Below, one piece after another: positions 34,772 through 43,607 of a DNA stretch of 64,000 nt (the stretch's first letter is position 1; the number at the start of each line of letters is the position of its first letter). Origin of the DNA: JAIQGF01 sp051006995 (GTDB taxonomy: Bacteria > Acidobacteriota > Terriglobia > Terriglobales > Acidobacteriaceae); assembly GCA_051006995.1 (NCBI GenBank), contig JBPCSQ010000011.1, positions 46,763 through 110,762 on the forward strand. Reading direction: 5' to 3'. A program made the position numbers and the translations under genes. The notes under the pieces are model-generated. The model had not been told where the DNA came from and searched no databases. It saw nothing but the letters and a program-made list of their open reading frames with translations.

Positions 34772-37700
34772 TCAGTTTTCCGCTGAGGCTCTCGATCGGG
34801 CCAGCAGCGCCTGCGTCGCCGTAATCAGATCAGCTACCTGGAAGGGCTTTACCACCGACGGCACGTGCGCGCTCTCCAGGAAGCATCGCGTCTCGACATC
34901 TCGGATGTTGGAAACTGCGAAAATGATGTTTCGCTCCGCGCCCGGCAAGTTTGTCTTCACCCATTGGTAAAAGTCGATCCCGTGCCGCTGGCCGGACATG
35001 GTGCAGTCCACCAGCATGGCGTCGAACTTCTCCAGCTTCAGGTGGGCGATGGCTTCTTCGGTTGAGCCCACCGCCACGACTTCGGCGCCTGCGCCGGCCA
35101 GCGCCTCACGCTCGAACTCCAGCACCGCTTCTTCGTCATCCACCACCAGGACACGCCCTTTCAGGGGGAAACTGAAGGAGACTTCCGGCGACTTCTCCTC
35201 TGTCGGGAGCTCCGCGCTCGCCGGCAACGTCACCCGGAATGCCGCGCCTCCTTTAGGATGATTGAAGGCCACGATGTCCCCGCCGTGCTCCTTCACGATG
35301 CCATAGCAGATGCTCAGGCCGAGTCCGGTACCCTTGCCCACGCCCTTGGTCGTGTAGAAGGGGTCGAACACCCGGTTCAGCTCACGGATGCCCGGGCCAC
35401 TGTCGTGGAACTCGGCGAAGACCCGCTCGCCATCGCGTAGCACCCGCACCTCCAGTGTCCCTCCGGTGCGTTCCCGTTCCAGCATTGCGTCCACGGCATT
35501 ATTGATGATATTGAGGAATACCTGCTCCATTTGGTGTGCGTCGGCCACCACGCCGGGCAGATCGCGCTCGAACTCGAACCGCACCACGATGTTTTGCAGC
35601 TTCATGTCGTAGTCCCGCAGCGCCAGCGTGTCTTCCACCACCCGCCGCAGATCCACGTATTCCTTTTTCGGTTTACGCTGCCGCGCGAAGGAAAGCAGGT
35701 TCTGCACCAGCCGCTGCGTGCGCTGCGCCTGTTTGAACAGCTTGCCGACGAAATCCCGCGCGCGTTCGCTGATTTCCTCGGTCTCCAGCAGCTCCGCGTA
35801 GCCCAGGATCGCGGTCAGCGGGTTATTGATCTCGTGCGCCACTCCGGAGATGAGCTGCCCCACCGCCGACATCTTCTCGCTCTGCAACAGTTGCTCCTGG
35901 GTGCGCCGCAAGTCCTCATAGGCCCGGCAGGTTTCCTCGTACAAGCGGACCTTCTCCACCGTGGTGGCCAGTTGCCGGCCGATGGCGACCAGCAGGTTGC
36001 GGTCGGTGTCGCTGAACCGGCCCGCCACACGGCTGCTGATGGCGAACGCTCCCACCGCCACGTCGTTGGTCCACATGATCACCCAGATCCAGGACTTCAG
36101 CCCCTGCCTCACCACAAAATCGCTGATCAGCGGCGGCAGCTGCGCCTGTTCCCGCTCCGTCAACAACTCCAGCCGCGACTGGCGCACGCGCTGCAGGAAC
36201 TCCGCCGGCACCTTCCACTCCGAGAACGGGTCGAGGAACTGCCCCGACGATGCGCGCCGGTGCAGCACGCCTTCGTTGTCCAGCAGGTACACACCTCCCA
36301 GGTCGGCGTTGAACAGGTCAATCATCTGCCGCAGCGTCAGGTTCAGAATTTCGTCCAGGTCGAAGGACTGCGCCGCGATCACTGCAATCGAGTTCAATGC
36401 GTGCAGCTCGCGATTGCGCCTCCGGACCTCGTCTTCTGCGCGCTTCTTCGCCGTAATGTCCAGCAGAAATCCCTGGTAGCGCTCCACCTTCCCGCCGGCG
36501 CCGCGCGTGGCAAAGCTGTTTTCCAGCGCGGTAAACATCGAGCCGTCCTTGCGCCGCAGCGTTACTTCATAATTGCGCACGAAATTCCGGTCTTCGATGA
36601 TGTCGCAGAAATCCTGCCGCTGCTCCGGCGAGCAATAGACATCGCGCCCGATGTCCAGCGCCATCACTTCTTCCCGCCGCTCGTAGCCCAGCATGCGAAT
36701 GAACGCCTCGTTGCAGTCAATCAGCCGGCCTTCCGCCGTCGAGATGAACACGCCCTCCTGCACCTGCTCGAACAGCAGCCGGTAGCGTTGTTCGGCCGCG
36801 CGCCGCTCGCTGGTGTCGCGAATGATGTGGATGGTCCCCTGGAAGTCGCCGCCCGCCTCGGTCGCCGCCGAGGTGGAAACAATCGAGTACCCGCCAAAGC
36901 ACGGGTCCGGCCCCTCGGTGAAATTGGCGCGCTCGTCCTCGCAATACGGGCAGTGCTGCCACTTCGTGCCGCCGCCCGGCAGGACCTTTTCCATCGGTTG
37001 GAAGACCACGTCGCCGAAGCCGTGTCCCAGCTTCTCCAGCACCGCGCGGTTCACCTTCACGATCCGCTGACGCGAGTCGTGCACCAGCACCAGGTCTTCG
37101 ATGGAATCGAAGGTGCTGATCCACTGCCGGTGCGAGCGGATGATCTGCTCCACCAGCCGCAGGTTCTCCACCGCGATCCCCACCATGTTCGCGGTTGCGG
37201 CCAGGAATTTCATTTCCTCGGAGCGATAGCTGCGATGCCGCGGCTGTCCGATGCCGATCGCTCCAATCACCGCCGTCTTTCCTTTGACCGGCACAACCAG
37301 AATATGTCGAAAGCCTTCTTCCTTCACCACCTGCTGGTTGTCCGGGGTAAGCTCGGCCAGCCGCCGCACGAAAGGCTCCCCAGCCCGGATCACCTCGGCG
37401 CCACTCGCGCTGCGCGTGTCCAGCGCGGGAATGCCGCGGATGAATTGCTCCGACAATCCCACCTGCCGCACCAGCACCAGCTCATCGCCGTCGATCAGCC
37501 GGAACCACGCCGCCCTCGCTCCCAGCAACGATTTCAGTTGCTCCAGCGCGGTCAGGATGATGGCCCCATGCTCCTGCGCCTGCGCCATCGCGCCGCTGAT
37601 CACGCTCACCACCGTCAGCCGGTTGGTCCGCTCCTTGGAATCGTCCAGCACCATCACCAGCATGCCGATGCCGAGGATCAGCTCGATGGTCATATCCACG

Positions 37701-38254
37701 CCGTTGAGCAGGTGCGGGCTGGTAGGATCTTGGTCAATGTGCAGCAGCAGCAGTGTGAGGATCACCATCCACGGTCCCACCTGCCGCCGTCCTCGGCTGA
37801 ACAGCCCCAGTTGCACGCCTCCGGCCAGCGCCATGGCTGTGGTCAGGCCGCGGATCGCCCACATCATGCCATCGGAGTTTGGACGCCACGCCACCCGCGC
37901 AATCACCACGCCCAGCGCAACCACGGTGACTGCCAGCAGCGGCGCCCGATACCTTTTTGCGCCCGCATATTGGAACAGCGCCGTCACGAACAACGCCATC
38001 GCGCACACGAACGCCGCTTGCGCCACTGCGTTCATCCACGCCGGAGGACTCAACAGGGCGATGCTGCCGGTGGCGAGTCGGTAAGTGAGGTAGAAGGACC
38101 AGCCCACAATCCACGCCATCAGGTAGGATTCGCGGAATGTGCGGAACACCAGGAAGGCAGCGGCCAGCAGCATCAGCACGCCCGAGCCGTCGGTCAGCAA
38201 CTGCATGAGCGGACCGGCCTGGCCCCACACCGAATTGAGTAATCCGGCGTTCAT
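34772..38254 (-). CDS. Hybrid sensor histidine kinase (membrane, GAF, PAS, GAF, kinase, receiver)
   Basis: 1160 residues from the ATG at 38254. About six membrane helices cover residues 15-215. A GAF domain follows (250-390), then two PAS domains (400-640), the first holding a CPYC/CFGG cysteine cluster, and a second GAF domain. The kinase core has GVAHEINNPL with the phospho-acceptor His near residue 807, an N-box at LNIINNAVDAM, and ATP motifs DSGPGI and GKGTGLGLSI. A C-terminal receiver has VLVVDDEEAVL and the acceptor Asp in MLVDCTM near residue 1083. It is divergent from an HD-GYP response regulator, its likely partner. Confidence 0.93.
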   Translation of the reverse strand: MNAGLLNSVWGQAGPLMQLLTDGSGVLMLLAAAFLVFRTFRESYLMAWIVGWSFYLTYRLATGSIALLSPPAWMNAVAQAAFVCAMALFVTALFQYAGAKRYRAPLLAVTVVALGVVIARVAWRPNSDGMMWAIRGLTTAMALAGGVQLGLFSRGRRQVGPWMVILTLLLLHIDQDPTSPHLLNGVDMTIELILGIGMLVMVLDDSKERTNRLTVVSVISGAMAQAQEHGAIILTALEQLKSLLGARAAWFRLIDGDELVLVRQVGLSEQFIRGIPALDTRSASGAEVIRAGEPFVRRLAELTPDNQQVVKEEGFRHILVVPVKGKTAVIGAIGIGQPRHRSYRSEEMKFLAATANMVGIAVENLRLVEQIIRSHRQWISTFDSIEDLVLVHDSRQRIVKVNRAVLEKLGHGFGDVVFQPMEKVLPGGGTKWQHCPYCEDERANFTEGPDPCFGGYSIVSTSAATEAGGDFQGTIHIIRDTSERRAAEQRYRLLFEQVQEGVFISTAEGRLIDCNEAFIRMLGYERREEVMALDIGRDVYCSPEQRQDFCDIIEDRNFVRNYEVTLRRKDGSMFTALENSFATRGAGGKVERYQGFLLDITAKKRAEDEVRRRNRELHALNSIAVIAAQSFDLDEILNLTLRQMIDLFNADLGGVYLLDNEGVLHRRASSGQFLDPFSEWKVPAEFLQRVRQSRLELLTEREQAQLPPLISDFVVRQGLKSWIWVIMWTNDVAVGAFAISSRVAGRFSDTDRNLLVAIGRQLATTVEKVRLYEETCRAYEDLRRTQEQLLQSEKMSAVGQLISGVAHEINNPLTAILGYAELLETEEISERARDFVGKLFKQAQRTQRLVQNLLSFARQRKPKKEYVDLRRVVEDTLALRDYDMKLQNIVVRFEFERDLPGVVADAHQMEQVFLNIINNAVDAMLERERTGGTLEVRVLRDGERVFAEFHDSGPGIRELNRVFDPFYTTKGVGKGTGLGLSICYGIVKEHGGDIVAFNHPKGGAAFRVTLPASAELPTEEKSPEVSFSFPLKGRVLVVDDEEAVLEFEREALAGAGAEVVAVGSTEEAIAHLKLEKFDAMLVDCTMSGQRHGIDFYQWVKTNLPGAERNIIFAVSNIRDVETRCFLESAHVPSVVKPFQVADLITATQALLARSRASAEN

Positions 38255-38447
38255 TCCTGTCCTGGAAACACTGCCCTTTTGCGGAAGCCCGCCACGCCGC
38301 CCACTGCGCGCACGGAGGGATTTCTCCGAGCGTGTGTATAGCATGGAATCTGGGTTCAGCCATTGTGCAATTTGATTCGCGGATCATTATCTTTGCCGAT
38401 AACATTGGCGGAACTGTGGGGTACAATGACTCGCCCCAACGGAAAAA

Positions 38448-39560
38448 ATGATGCCGGCTGAACGAATTCTCATTGTCGATGACGAGGAGGCGATCCGCGA
38501 GATCGTCCACTCCATGCTCACCATGGCCCACTACCGCTGCCAGCAAGCCGGCTCCGGCGCCGAGGCCCTCGCCATCCTGGAATCCGGCGAGCAGTTCGAG
38601 CTCATGCTTTCCGACCTGATGATGGCCGAAATGGACGGCATCGCCCTGCTGGAGCGCACCAAGGAAAAATATCCTGACATGCCGGTGGTGATGGTCACTG
38701 CCGTTCACGATATTTCCGTCGCCCTGGCCGCCATCCGCAACGGCGCCTACGATTACCTGCTGAAGCCTTTCGAGCGCGAGCAACTACTGGCCATCGTCAG
38801 CCGGGCCCTCGAGAACCGCCGCCTGAAAGTCGAGAACCGCGAGTACCAAACCAATCTCGAGGCCCTGGTCACCGCCCGCACCGAGCAATTGGAAAAGAAG
38901 AAGCTGGACTTAGAGCGCTCCTACGACATCACCCTGGAAGCCCTGGGCGACGCGCTCGACTTGAAGGATGCCGAGACCGAGGGCCACTCCAAACGTGTGA
39001 CCGCCTTCACCATCGCCATGGCCCGCCAGATGGGCCTGGCCGGCGAGAAGATCCGCGTCATCGCACGCGGCGCTTTCCTGCACGATATCGGCAAGATGGC
39101 CATTCCCGACTCCATCCTGCGCAAGCCCGGCAAGCTCACCCCGGAAGAGACCGAGATCATGAAGGAACACGCCTTCCGCGGCTACCAGATGCTCAGGAAG
39201 ATTCCCTTCCTCGCCGAGGCCGCCGAAATCGTGTACTCCCATCAGGAAAAATGGGACGGCACCGGCTATCCGCGCGGACTCAAGGGCGAGCAGATTCCGC
39301 TCGGCGCCCGCCTGTTCTCCATCGCCGACACCCTCGATGCCATCATGTCGGACCGCCCCTATCGCAAGGCTCAGCCCTTTTCCGCTGCCCGCGATGAAAT
39401 CGTTCTCTGGTCAGGACGCCAGTTCGACCCCGAGGCCGTCAAAGTCTTCCTCAGCATCCCCGAATCCATCTGGCACGACGTCCGCAAGGAGATTGACGCC
39501 CAGATCAGCCAGTTCACCTACTCGCAAAAGGCCGCGAGTGGCTCCACCCTGACCGCCTGA
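38448..39560 (+). CDS. HD-GYP response regulator (RpfG-like)
   Basis: 370 residues. The receiver domain (residues 1-125) has ILIVDDEEAIRE, the acceptor Asp in MLSDLMM near residue 57, and KPF. After a coiled-coil linker (residues 130-165) comes an HD-GYP domain: HDIGKMAIP near residue 207, HQEKWDGTGYPRGLKG near 262 and FSIADTLDAIMSDRPYR. HD-GYP proteins of this type hydrolyse cyclic-di-GMP. A TACAAT box lies at 38422-38427. The neighbouring divergent hybrid kinase is the obvious input. Confidence 0.94.
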   Translation: MMPAERILIVDDEEAIREIVHSMLTMAHYRCQQAGSGAEALAILESGEQFELMLSDLMMAEMDGIALLERTKEKYPDMPVVMVTAVHDISVALAAIRNGAYDYLLKPFEREQLLAIVSRALENRRLKVENREYQTNLEALVTARTEQLEKKKLDLERSYDITLEALGDALDLKDAETEGHSKRVTAFTIAMARQMGLAGEKIRVIARGAFLHDIGKMAIPDSILRKPGKLTPEETEIMKEHAFRGYQMLRKIPFLAEAAEIVYSHQEKWDGTGYPRGLKGEQIPLGARLFSIADTLDAIMSDRPYRKAQPFSAARDEIVLWSGRQFDPEAVKVFLSIPESIWHDVRKEIDAQISQFTYSQKAASGSTLTA

Positions 39561-39624
39561 TCAGCCTGTGTGGCACACACGCCCTTGAGGCACAGCCGCA
39601 GCAGGCGCCCTCGCCCGCTGCAAC

Positions 39625-41472
39625 TCATCTCAGATTCACCGCCGTGCTGTGCACGCTTCCGTCGTCGAGCTTCAGCACCAAGCTGTAACAACCGGCGGCA
39701 AGGCCTCTGGTCTGCCAGTTGAAAACGAACTGGTTGCCAGTGGCGTCATACCTCAATCCCGTTGTCCCGCTCGATCCGGGATCAACCGCCCCCGATTCGC
39801 TGTAACTGCCGCAATCCCCGCTGAAAGCAATCTGCAGTGATTGCACGGAGCTCAGGCTGCTGATGAACCCGCCGTTGGCGTTCCCTAGCTGCCACTTCAC
39901 CGGAATCGTGCTGCCCAGCTTGAAATCTCCGGCCCACGCGCCCGGCGCAAGCGGCGCCAGAAATCCGCCGAACATGTAGCTCACGGAATAATGAGCAGAC
40001 TTGGCCGGAGCAGTCGTCCCCGCGACGTCGGTCGCTCCGCCGCACGAGGCCGTAAACGTCCCGACACCGTTGCTCGTGCCGCCCGTCACGGTCAACGACG
40101 CCACTGTCGCGACGCCGGATAATCCGTCATAGGTGTCGCATCCCGCTGACGGGACTGCTCCCAGCGGATAGGTCCCGCCTTGGTTCACACCGGTCACGGT
40201 GACAACCGGCGGCGTCTTGTCCAGCTTCACGGTCGCGACCGCCGCGGCGCTGACGTTGCCCGAGTTGTCGGTGCACGTGCCGCTCACATCCGTGCCGGCG
40301 CTTTCCTCGCTCACCACCACATTGGCAGTACAGCTCGCTACCCCGCTGAAGATCGGGCCCGCATCTCCGTTGGAGGTGAAGCTCACCGTCGCATCCGTGT
40401 TGTTCCAGCCGGCCGCGTTCGGCGACGCATTCACATGCGCCGTCGGCGCGTTCGGAGGCGTGGTGTCGGGCCGCGTCGTCATCCAGATGTCGAAGTAACA
40501 CTGACTGCCCGGCAGCGGCTGTGTGCATTGCGTTCCGATGCCAAAGTCCTCGTGCCGCTGCGCCGCCGCGAAGTACAGGCTCATGCCATCGGCGGTAATG
40601 TGCGGCTGCCCGTCGTGACGACCGCTGTTGATGGCCTTGCTTGCGACCGGGGGCTGCGTGCCCGGCACGACGTTGGGATCCACATTCACCGGCTGAGACC
40701 AGGGGTCGTGAGTCGAGGCCCGTGTTGATGTCCAGTGGTCGAAGCTGGCCTGCCCCTGCGCGTTCAGGATTGAGCCCGGACGATTCGAGATGAAGAAGAT
40801 CTCCAGCCCGTCGTGGCGGACTGACAGGGCCTGCTCGTTGGCGCTGGTATTGAGCTCAGCAACCGGTGTTGCCGGACCGAATGTCCCGTCTGTTTGTAGC
40901 GCGCTGCTGTAGATGTCGTTCGGTTGCAAACCGCCGGCGCGGTCGGAATAGAAAAACAGGATAGTGGTGCCGGTTTCGGGATCCACGAAGGTTGAAGGGC
41001 TGGATTCATTCCAGGAAGTGTTGACTCCGTCGCCCAGATTGACCGGCGGACTCCAAGCCGTGCCATCCCAGGTTGACAGCCACAGATCGGAGCCGCCGCG
41101 CGAGCCGGCAGTGTTGCGGTCGCTGCTGAAGTACAGGCGCGTCCCCTCGGCCGAAAGCTGTGGCGAGTTTTCGTTGGCGCTGGTGTTGATCACGGGACCA
41201 AGGTTGGCAGGCGGATCCCATGGGTCGTGAATACTGGCGCGGTGCGCGATCCAAATATCGTCTTTGCCTAATCCCGGACAGCCGCCCAGGTTCTGGTCAG
41301 TGCACACGAAGTACATGGTCAAACCGTCGGCTGTCAGCACCGGGTTGGTCTCCTGGCTGACGGTGTTCACCGGTCCGGGCAGGTGAGTAGCTACCGCCCA
41401 GTCTCCTTGGCCCAGGGCCGCGCACCACGCCAGCCCCAACATCAGAACAAGGGCCCATTTGTTCCTTGTCAT
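39625..41472 (-). CDS. Exported PD40/WD40-like protein with C-terminal PxKF domain
   Basis: 615 residues with a signal peptide (ending CAALGQG) and a strong AGGAGG before the ATG. Residues about 30-310 hold PD40-type propeller repeats: NPVLTADGLTMYF, SPQLSAEGTRLYFSSDR, and QPHITADGMSLYFA. Then come Ig-like beta repeats with DTTPPNAPTA and LDKTPPVVTVTGV, and a PxKF domain near the end (GSTIPVKWQLGNANGGFIS). It is probably a cell-surface or secreted structural protein, with no catalytic motif. Confidence 0.83.
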   Translation of the reverse strand: MTRNKWALVLMLGLAWCAALGQGDWAVATHLPGPVNTVSQETNPVLTADGLTMYFVCTDQNLGGCPGLGKDDIWIAHRASIHDPWDPPANLGPVINTSANENSPQLSAEGTRLYFSSDRNTAGSRGGSDLWLSTWDGTAWSPPVNLGDGVNTSWNESSPSTFVDPETGTTILFFYSDRAGGLQPNDIYSSALQTDGTFGPATPVAELNTSANEQALSVRHDGLEIFFISNRPGSILNAQGQASFDHWTSTRASTHDPWSQPVNVDPNVVPGTQPPVASKAINSGRHDGQPHITADGMSLYFAAAQRHEDFGIGTQCTQPLPGSQCYFDIWMTTRPDTTPPNAPTAHVNASPNAAGWNNTDATVSFTSNGDAGPIFSGVASCTANVVVSEESAGTDVSGTCTDNSGNVSAAAVATVKLDKTPPVVTVTGVNQGGTYPLGAVPSAGCDTYDGLSGVATVASLTVTGGTSNGVGTFTASCGGATDVAGTTAPAKSAHYSVSYMFGGFLAPLAPGAWAGDFKLGSTIPVKWQLGNANGGFISSLSSVQSLQIAFSGDCGSYSESGAVDPGSSGTTGLRYDATGNQFVFNWQTRGLAAGCYSLVLKLDDGSVHSTAVNLR

Positions 41473-41717
41473 GGAGTCCTCCTTCGGCGGCCGCGACTCG
41501 CTGGCAGCCGCTTACTGGCATCACATTGGCCCCTGCCGGCGGGTCTGCTCAATGGCAACGGCGAGCGATGCAAGTGAAATGTTCCTGAGGACGTAAGTTG
41601 TTGTCGCCGCACCATTAACGCCGGCGCATGACAAGAGTGAAAGCTTCCGCCGCTGCCCTTCTCGCGCTAGAATGCGCCCAACCATAACCAGTGCCGACCA
41701 GAGAGAAGGTTCTCCGC

Positions 41718-43607
41718 GTGTCCGAGGCCCGGTCCACGGTCCGATTCGGAATTTTCGAGGCCGACCTGCGAACCGGAGAACTGCGCAAGAACGGCCTCAA
41801 AATTCGCCTCGAGGGTCAGCCCTTCCAGATCCTCCGCCTCCTCCTTCAGCGCCCGGGCGAATTGGTTACCCGTGAGGAGCTGAAGCAAGCCCTCTGGCCT
41901 TCCGACACCTTCGTTGACTTTGAAGTGAGCATCAACGCCGCTGTCAAGCGGCTGCGCCAGGCCCTGGATGATTCCGCCGACAATCCCCGGTTTGTCGAAA
42001 CCCTCCCCCGCCGCGGCTACCGTTTCATCTGCCCCTTGCTGGAAAGCCCTTCCGCCGAGCTTCCGTCGTCTCGCCCGGCGCAACGAACCATCGCTGTGCT
42101 CGCGTCCATTATTGCCATTGCGGTCTCGGCTACCTGGCAAGCCGCGCGCTACATCGAGCGCCGCAACCTCGTGCAGATGCGGTCGCTGGCTGTTCTTCCC
42201 CTTGAGAACCTCACCGGCGATCCCGAGCAGCAGTACGTTGTGGACGGCATCCACGACGAATTGATCACCGAATTGGCGCAGATCAGCTCACTGAAAGTTA
42301 TTTCCCGTACCTCCGTCCTGCGCTATCGCCAGCAGAAGAAGTCACTGCCGGAAATTGCGCAGGAACTCGGCGTCAACGGCATTTTGGAGGGCACCGTGCG
42401 CTTGGGCGGTGATCGTGTGCGCATGACGGTGCAGCTCATCTCCGCGCGCGACGATCGCCATCTGTGGGCGCGGACCTATGACGCCGATCCGCGCGATCTC
42501 ACCCGCTTGCCGGCCCAGATCGCCTGGAATTTGGCCGATACCCTGCATCTCTCACTGTCGCCCCAGGAGCGGAGTGCGCTCGCCGATGCCAAGGGAGTGG
42601 ATCCGGCGGTTTGGAAGCTCTACTTCAAAGCGGGGTATTTCGCCAGCAAGTGGACGAAAGACGATCTCTGGAAAGCAGTCGGCTACTACCGTGAAACCCT
42701 GGATCTGGATCCTACCTACGCTCCAGCGTGGTCGGGCTTGGGCGAGTGCTACGAACGTCTGGCCGGGCAGGCCGGGGAAGACACGCGTAGCAACGCCGTC
42801 GATGCCCTTCAGAAAGCGATCCAGCTCGATCCCGCTATTCGCACTCCTCACCAGGTGCTGGGCCGGTTGAAGCTCGCTGCCTGGGACTGGGAGGGCGCGG
42901 CAGCCGAGTTTGCGCGTGCCCGCGAAGTGGATCCTAACTGGCCCGGCCCGGCTGTGTTCTTGCTGACCACCGGAAAGCCGGAAGAAGCCGTAGCCGCGGA
43001 GCGGCGGAACGCCGAGCGCGACCCACTGAACTACAGCAATCAACTGGTCCTCGGCTGGACCTATTACATGGCCGGCCACTACGACGAGGCCATTGCGCAA
43101 CTGCAGAAGACGATCCGTATTGATCCCACGATTCACCATGCTTACTACGAGATTGCCTGGGCATACGTAAAGAAAGGAATGTTTCAGGAAGCGATCAGCA
43201 ATTGCGAGACGGCTGCTGTGAAGCTTCAGCAACGGCGTTCCGATACCGCCGTCGTCGGAACTTGTGGCTGGGTGTATGCCGTCGCCGGCCGCCAGCGCGA
43301 AGCCCTGGAGATTGCCCGCAAACTTGAGGACAAGCAGGGCGAAGAGCCTGCCGTCCAACTCGCCCACATCTACGACGCCCTCGGGCAGCGGGAAAAAACT
43401 TTAGCGTTCCTGCAAAAGGCCTACGACGCCCACGCCGGCAAGTTCCCTGGTCAGTGGAAGAGTCCTATGCTGTCCGATGGCATCAAGTCCGATCCGCGTT
43501 TTCAGGAGTTGATTCGCCGCACCGGCAATCCCTGGGCAAAGTTCGGGGCGCCGGGTCAGTCACTTGCCGATATCACTCCAAAGTCGGGACAACGGAGCCG
43601 CCAATGA
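41718..43607 (+). CDS. Membrane-anchored winged-helix regulator with TolB-like and TPR regions
   Basis: 629 residues. The GTG at 41718 has GAGAAGG 8 bases before it; a GTG nine codons earlier is the alternative. An OmpR/ToxR-type DNA-binding domain covers residues 5-100 (GELVTREELKQALWPSDTFV, INAAVKRLRQAL, ETLPRRGYRF). A membrane helix follows near 125-145, then a TolB-N-terminal-like domain (SLAVLPLENLTGDPEQQYVV) and TPR units to the end. This is a CadC-like layout with the TPR part outside the membrane. The stop overlaps the receptor gene start (ATGA), so it likely controls or senses for that receptor. Confidence 0.88.
   Translation: MSEARSTVRFGIFEADLRTGELRKNGLKIRLEGQPFQILRLLLQRPGELVTREELKQALWPSDTFVDFEVSINAAVKRLRQALDDSADNPRFVETLPRRGYRFICPLLESPSAELPSSRPAQRTIAVLASIIAIAVSATWQAARYIERRNLVQMRSLAVLPLENLTGDPEQQYVVDGIHDELITELAQISSLKVISRTSVLRYRQQKKSLPEIAQELGVNGILEGTVRLGGDRVRMTVQLISARDDRHLWARTYDADPRDLTRLPAQIAWNLADTLHLSLSPQERSALADAKGVDPAVWKLYFKAGYFASKWTKDDLWKAVGYYRETLDLDPTYAPAWSGLGECYERLAGQAGEDTRSNAVDALQKAIQLDPAIRTPHQVLGRLKLAAWDWEGAAAEFARAREVDPNWPGPAVFLLTTGKPEEAVAAERRNAERDPLNYSNQLVLGWTYYMAGHYDEAIAQLQKTIRIDPTIHHAYYEIAWAYVKKGMFQEAISNCETAAVKLQQRRSDTAVVGTCGWVYAVAGRQREALEIARKLEDKQGEEPAVQLAHIYDALGQREKTLAFLQKAYDAHAGKFPGQWKSPMLSDGIKSDPRFQELIRRTGNPWAKFGAPGQSLADITPKSGQRSRQ

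Noticed and set aside
35531..38242. 903-codon plus-strand open frame opposite the hybrid kinase
   Set aside because: Rich in His, Gln, Arg and Pro, typical of an antisense shadow; the kinase on the minus strand has clear domains.
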